From NCBI GenBank assembly GCA_943354045.1, contig CALRBF010000001.1, positions 200,026 to 259,859 of the forward strand: a stretch of 59,834 nucleotides of DNA, written 5' to 3'. This DNA is from Parcubacteria group bacterium. Lineage in GTDB: Bacteria > Patescibacteriota > Minisyncoccia > SW-4-49-11. Positions 57,965 to 59,834 of this stretch are shown here, piece by piece (positions within the stretch are counted from its first letter, which is position 1; each line of letters opens with the position of its first letter). Under the pieces are notes generated by a model, which was given only the letters and a program-made list of their open reading frames with translations, was not told the origin of the DNA and ran no database searches. Made by a program: the position numbers and the translations under genes.

Positions 57965-57988
57965 AAAACCCCCGGGTAAACGGGGGTT
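57965..57988 (-). terminator. Intrinsic terminator of small gene 58023-58187
   Basis: AACCCCCGTTTACCCGGGGGTTTTC on minus strand. Confidence 0.8.
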
Positions 57989-58022
57989 CTAGTTATTCAG
58001 TTGTACCTAGAGGTGATAGACT

Positions 58023-58187
58023 CTAGGTGATAGTGTTGACAACGGGCTCGACCGGAATGGTCAAGCGGTCATGACGTCCATGACGCTGCGGGTAGAGGCT
58101 TCGGATACCGCTATTGGAGGGAGAAACTCCCCAATAATTTTTTTTCCGACGAACTTTCCGGGAGTCATGACGCTTACCGTGTGCCAT
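58023..58187 (-). CDS. Small highly basic protein (54 aa)
   Basis: MAHGKRHDSRKVRRKKNYWGVSPSNSGIRSLYPQRHGRHDRLTIPVEPVVNTIT*; promoter TTGACA (58236-58241)-17 bp-TATTAT (58213-58218); AAGG before ATG; absent from ORF track. Confidence 0.7.
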   Translation of the reverse strand: MAHGKRHDSRKVRRKKNYWGVSPSNSGIRSLYPQRHGRHDRLTIPVEPVVNTIT

Positions 58188-58284
58188 GGATGCCTTGAGT
58201 TAGGGCAACATAATAATACTATTTACCTATTATTTTGTCAATGCATATTAACTTTATTTGTCAATTTTTGACAAAATATTATGC

Positions 58285-59463
58285 CTAGCTCACGATATTA
58301 TCAATATAAATTTTACCCTCTACCCATTTACGCATAATTCCCATATAAGCTGAATCCCCTATTATCACCCCTCCTATAATAATATTATCTTTATTGATAT
58401 TAACTTGTACATATCTATCCCCTTGTTCTATCACCACAGATTGCATATCAGACCCTAATCTACAAGCTCCTACAAAAGCTATAGGTAGGCTGGTTTTAGG
58501 ACTAAAAACAGGTATCAAAGAATACGGCTTCATAGCATCTGTATGCACCATATTGTATCCCGCAATCATACCCTGTAATGATGCATTAGCCCAAGTTCCG
58601 CCACTTGTGCTATTCTCTTGCAATATATCATAATACTCGGCTATATCACCTGCCGCGAATATGTCTGTATTTTCACTCACAAGATATTGATTAACCTTCA
58701 GACCGCGATTACATAATTCAGGGGGAAGAAAATCTTTATTTAATTCAAGCCCAATTCCAATACATAAACTTTGCGTAGGTATAATTTCGCCTGATTTTAG
58801 AATTATCTCTGCAATAGCACCATTTTCGCTCTTTATTTCACCAATCTCAGCATTATAATATACATTAGCTCTCTGATGAATATATTCATTGATGAGATTA
58901 CCTCCAATTTTATCTATCATTCCTTTCCAATACCATTCTTCACGAATAATCAGTGTCACTTTTTTTCCAAGAGCTGATAATAATTCGACAAATTCAATTC
59001 CAATAAATCCACCTCCTACAATAGTAATATATTCTTTATCTTGTATATAATCTCTTACTTGTATAGCATCGTCTAGGGTTTGAAAACTAAATACTCCCGC
59101 TAAATCAGCTCCTACTTGTGTGAGTTTGCGAGCCCTACCACCCGTTGCGATTAACACCTTGTCATATTGTAGTATTTCTCCATTATCTAAAGTGGCCAAT
59201 TTAGCTTCTTTATCAAGGGCTGTGACTTTAGCAATAATATGATTAATATTTTGCTCACGGAATTGATCTTCGGTTTTGAGAAGTAGCTCCTCAGGCTGTT
59301 TATGAGCTGCAGCAACTTTACCAATATTCACTCGAGAATATACAGGATATGATTCATCTCCTATCAGAGCAATACTTGCTTCTGGGGATTCTTTACGTAT
59401 TGTAGCAGCCGCATTACTCCCCGCAATTCCCGCTCCTATAATAATATATTGATATTTTGACAT
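58285..59463 (-). CDS. NAD(P)/FAD-dependent oxidoreductase (rubredoxin/nitrite reductase-like)
   Basis: YIIIGAGIAGSNAAATIRKESPEASIALIGDE, TIVGGGFIGIEFVELLSALGKKVTLI, IFAAGDIAEYYD. Confidence 0.9.
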   Translation of the reverse strand: MSKYQYIIIGAGIAGSNAAATIRKESPEASIALIGDESYPVYSRVNIGKVAAAHKQPEELLLKTEDQFREQNINHIIAKVTALDKEAKLATLDNGEILQYDKVLIATGGRARKLTQVGADLAGVFSFQTLDDAIQVRDYIQDKEYITIVGGGFIGIEFVELLSALGKKVTLIIREEWYWKGMIDKIGGNLINEYIHQRANVYYNAEIGEIKSENGAIAEIILKSGEIIPTQSLCIGIGLELNKDFLPPELCNRGLKVNQYLVSENTDIFAAGDIAEYYDILQENSTSGGTWANASLQGMIAGYNMVHTDAMKPYSLIPVFSPKTSLPIAFVGACRLGSDMQSVVIEQGDRYVQVNINKDNIIIGGVIIGDSAYMGIMRKWVEGKIYIDNIVS

Positions 59464-59561
59464 TGATATAACTATTATTGATTATTATATACAGTATAAC
59501 ATATTGATTTTGATATGATGATATGATAATATTTTGAAGTTGTTTTTGAGGAAAATTAAAG

Positions 59562-59741
59562 TTGGAACGAGAAAGTTTTTTAGAGCCATTATCTGGAAAA
59601 GCAAACAGGAATAACACTCCTACAATATGTCCCATTGGCGAAAACCCTCTTCCAGACACTCTCAAATCTAGGGTAAAAAACCCCCAAAATCCAGATCTCA
59701 ACACATTTGAAACAGGTTGTCCTGATGAAGGTCAAAGATAA
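59562..59741 (+). CDS. Candidate small protein with TTG start (59 aa)
   Basis: GAGG upstream of TTG; ORF (M)ERESFLEPLSGKANRNNTPTICPIGENPLPDTLKSRVKNPQNPDLNTFETGCPDEGQR*; terminator-like hairpin follows. Confidence 0.4.
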   Translation: MERESFLEPLSGKANRNNTPTICPIGENPLPDTLKSRVKNPQNPDLNTFETGCPDEGQR

Positions 59742-59834
59742 AATCCCCTCCATTCTAACAGAAAGACTCGGTCGCTGAGGCCTGGTCTTTTTTCTTTTCG
59801 TAGGGCTTTTGTCCCTCCTATTATTTCTTGTAAA

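Noticed and set aside
59414-59704. ORF 59414-59704(-)
   Set aside because: Overlaps the start of the oxidoreductase and lies antisense to the small TTG ORF and repeat region; no protein features.
1-59834. Recoded UGA (code 25, as in Gracilibacteria/Absconditabacteria)
   Set aside because: Conserved proteins run full length in the standard-code ORF track, so code 11 is sufficient.
1-59834. CRISPR array
   Set aside because: No series of regularly spaced direct repeats with unique spacers was seen; the dispersed hairpin elements are far apart and palindromic.

Overview
This is a low-GC, densely packed bacterial chromosomal segment. Long ORFs read cleanly in code 11. Gene content and style fit a Patescibacteria/CPR-like genome, which is an inference. 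Housekeeping genes: tkt, rpiB, ruvA, serS, dnaX, trpS, rpmA, ileS, valS, uvrA, xseA, mutY, idi, rfbC/rfbD, gnd, glgP and glgA. Accessory content: (i) four dispersed type IV prepilin-like genes with very different C-terminal domains, plus two gene scars (a truncated prepilin N-terminus and an orphan delta-60-repeat fragment); (ii) a crtI / UbiA-prenyltransferase / CruF-like set suggesting a C50 (bacterioruberin-type) carotenoid branch; (iii) a thiol-redox cluster (AhpC, glutaredoxin, two DsbA-like proteins, TrxB); (iv) a PIN-domain toxin-antitoxin pair; (v) a TraD/VirD4-like ATPase. There are three tRNA-like loci. tRNA-Leu(CAA) is normal, but the adjacent pair at 43460-43612 has aberrant anticodon arms: one has a UUCG tetraloop in place of the 7-nt loop, the other an extended arm with a 6-nt loop. 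Several short orphan genes or RNAs each have a consensus sigma70-like promoter (TTGACA-16/17-TATAAT-like), and most are followed by an intrinsic terminator, whereas many large CDSs appear leaderless or SD-less. No CRISPR array, rRNA, reverse transcriptase or transposase was recognised. All calls come from reading motifs by eye; no database search was run.
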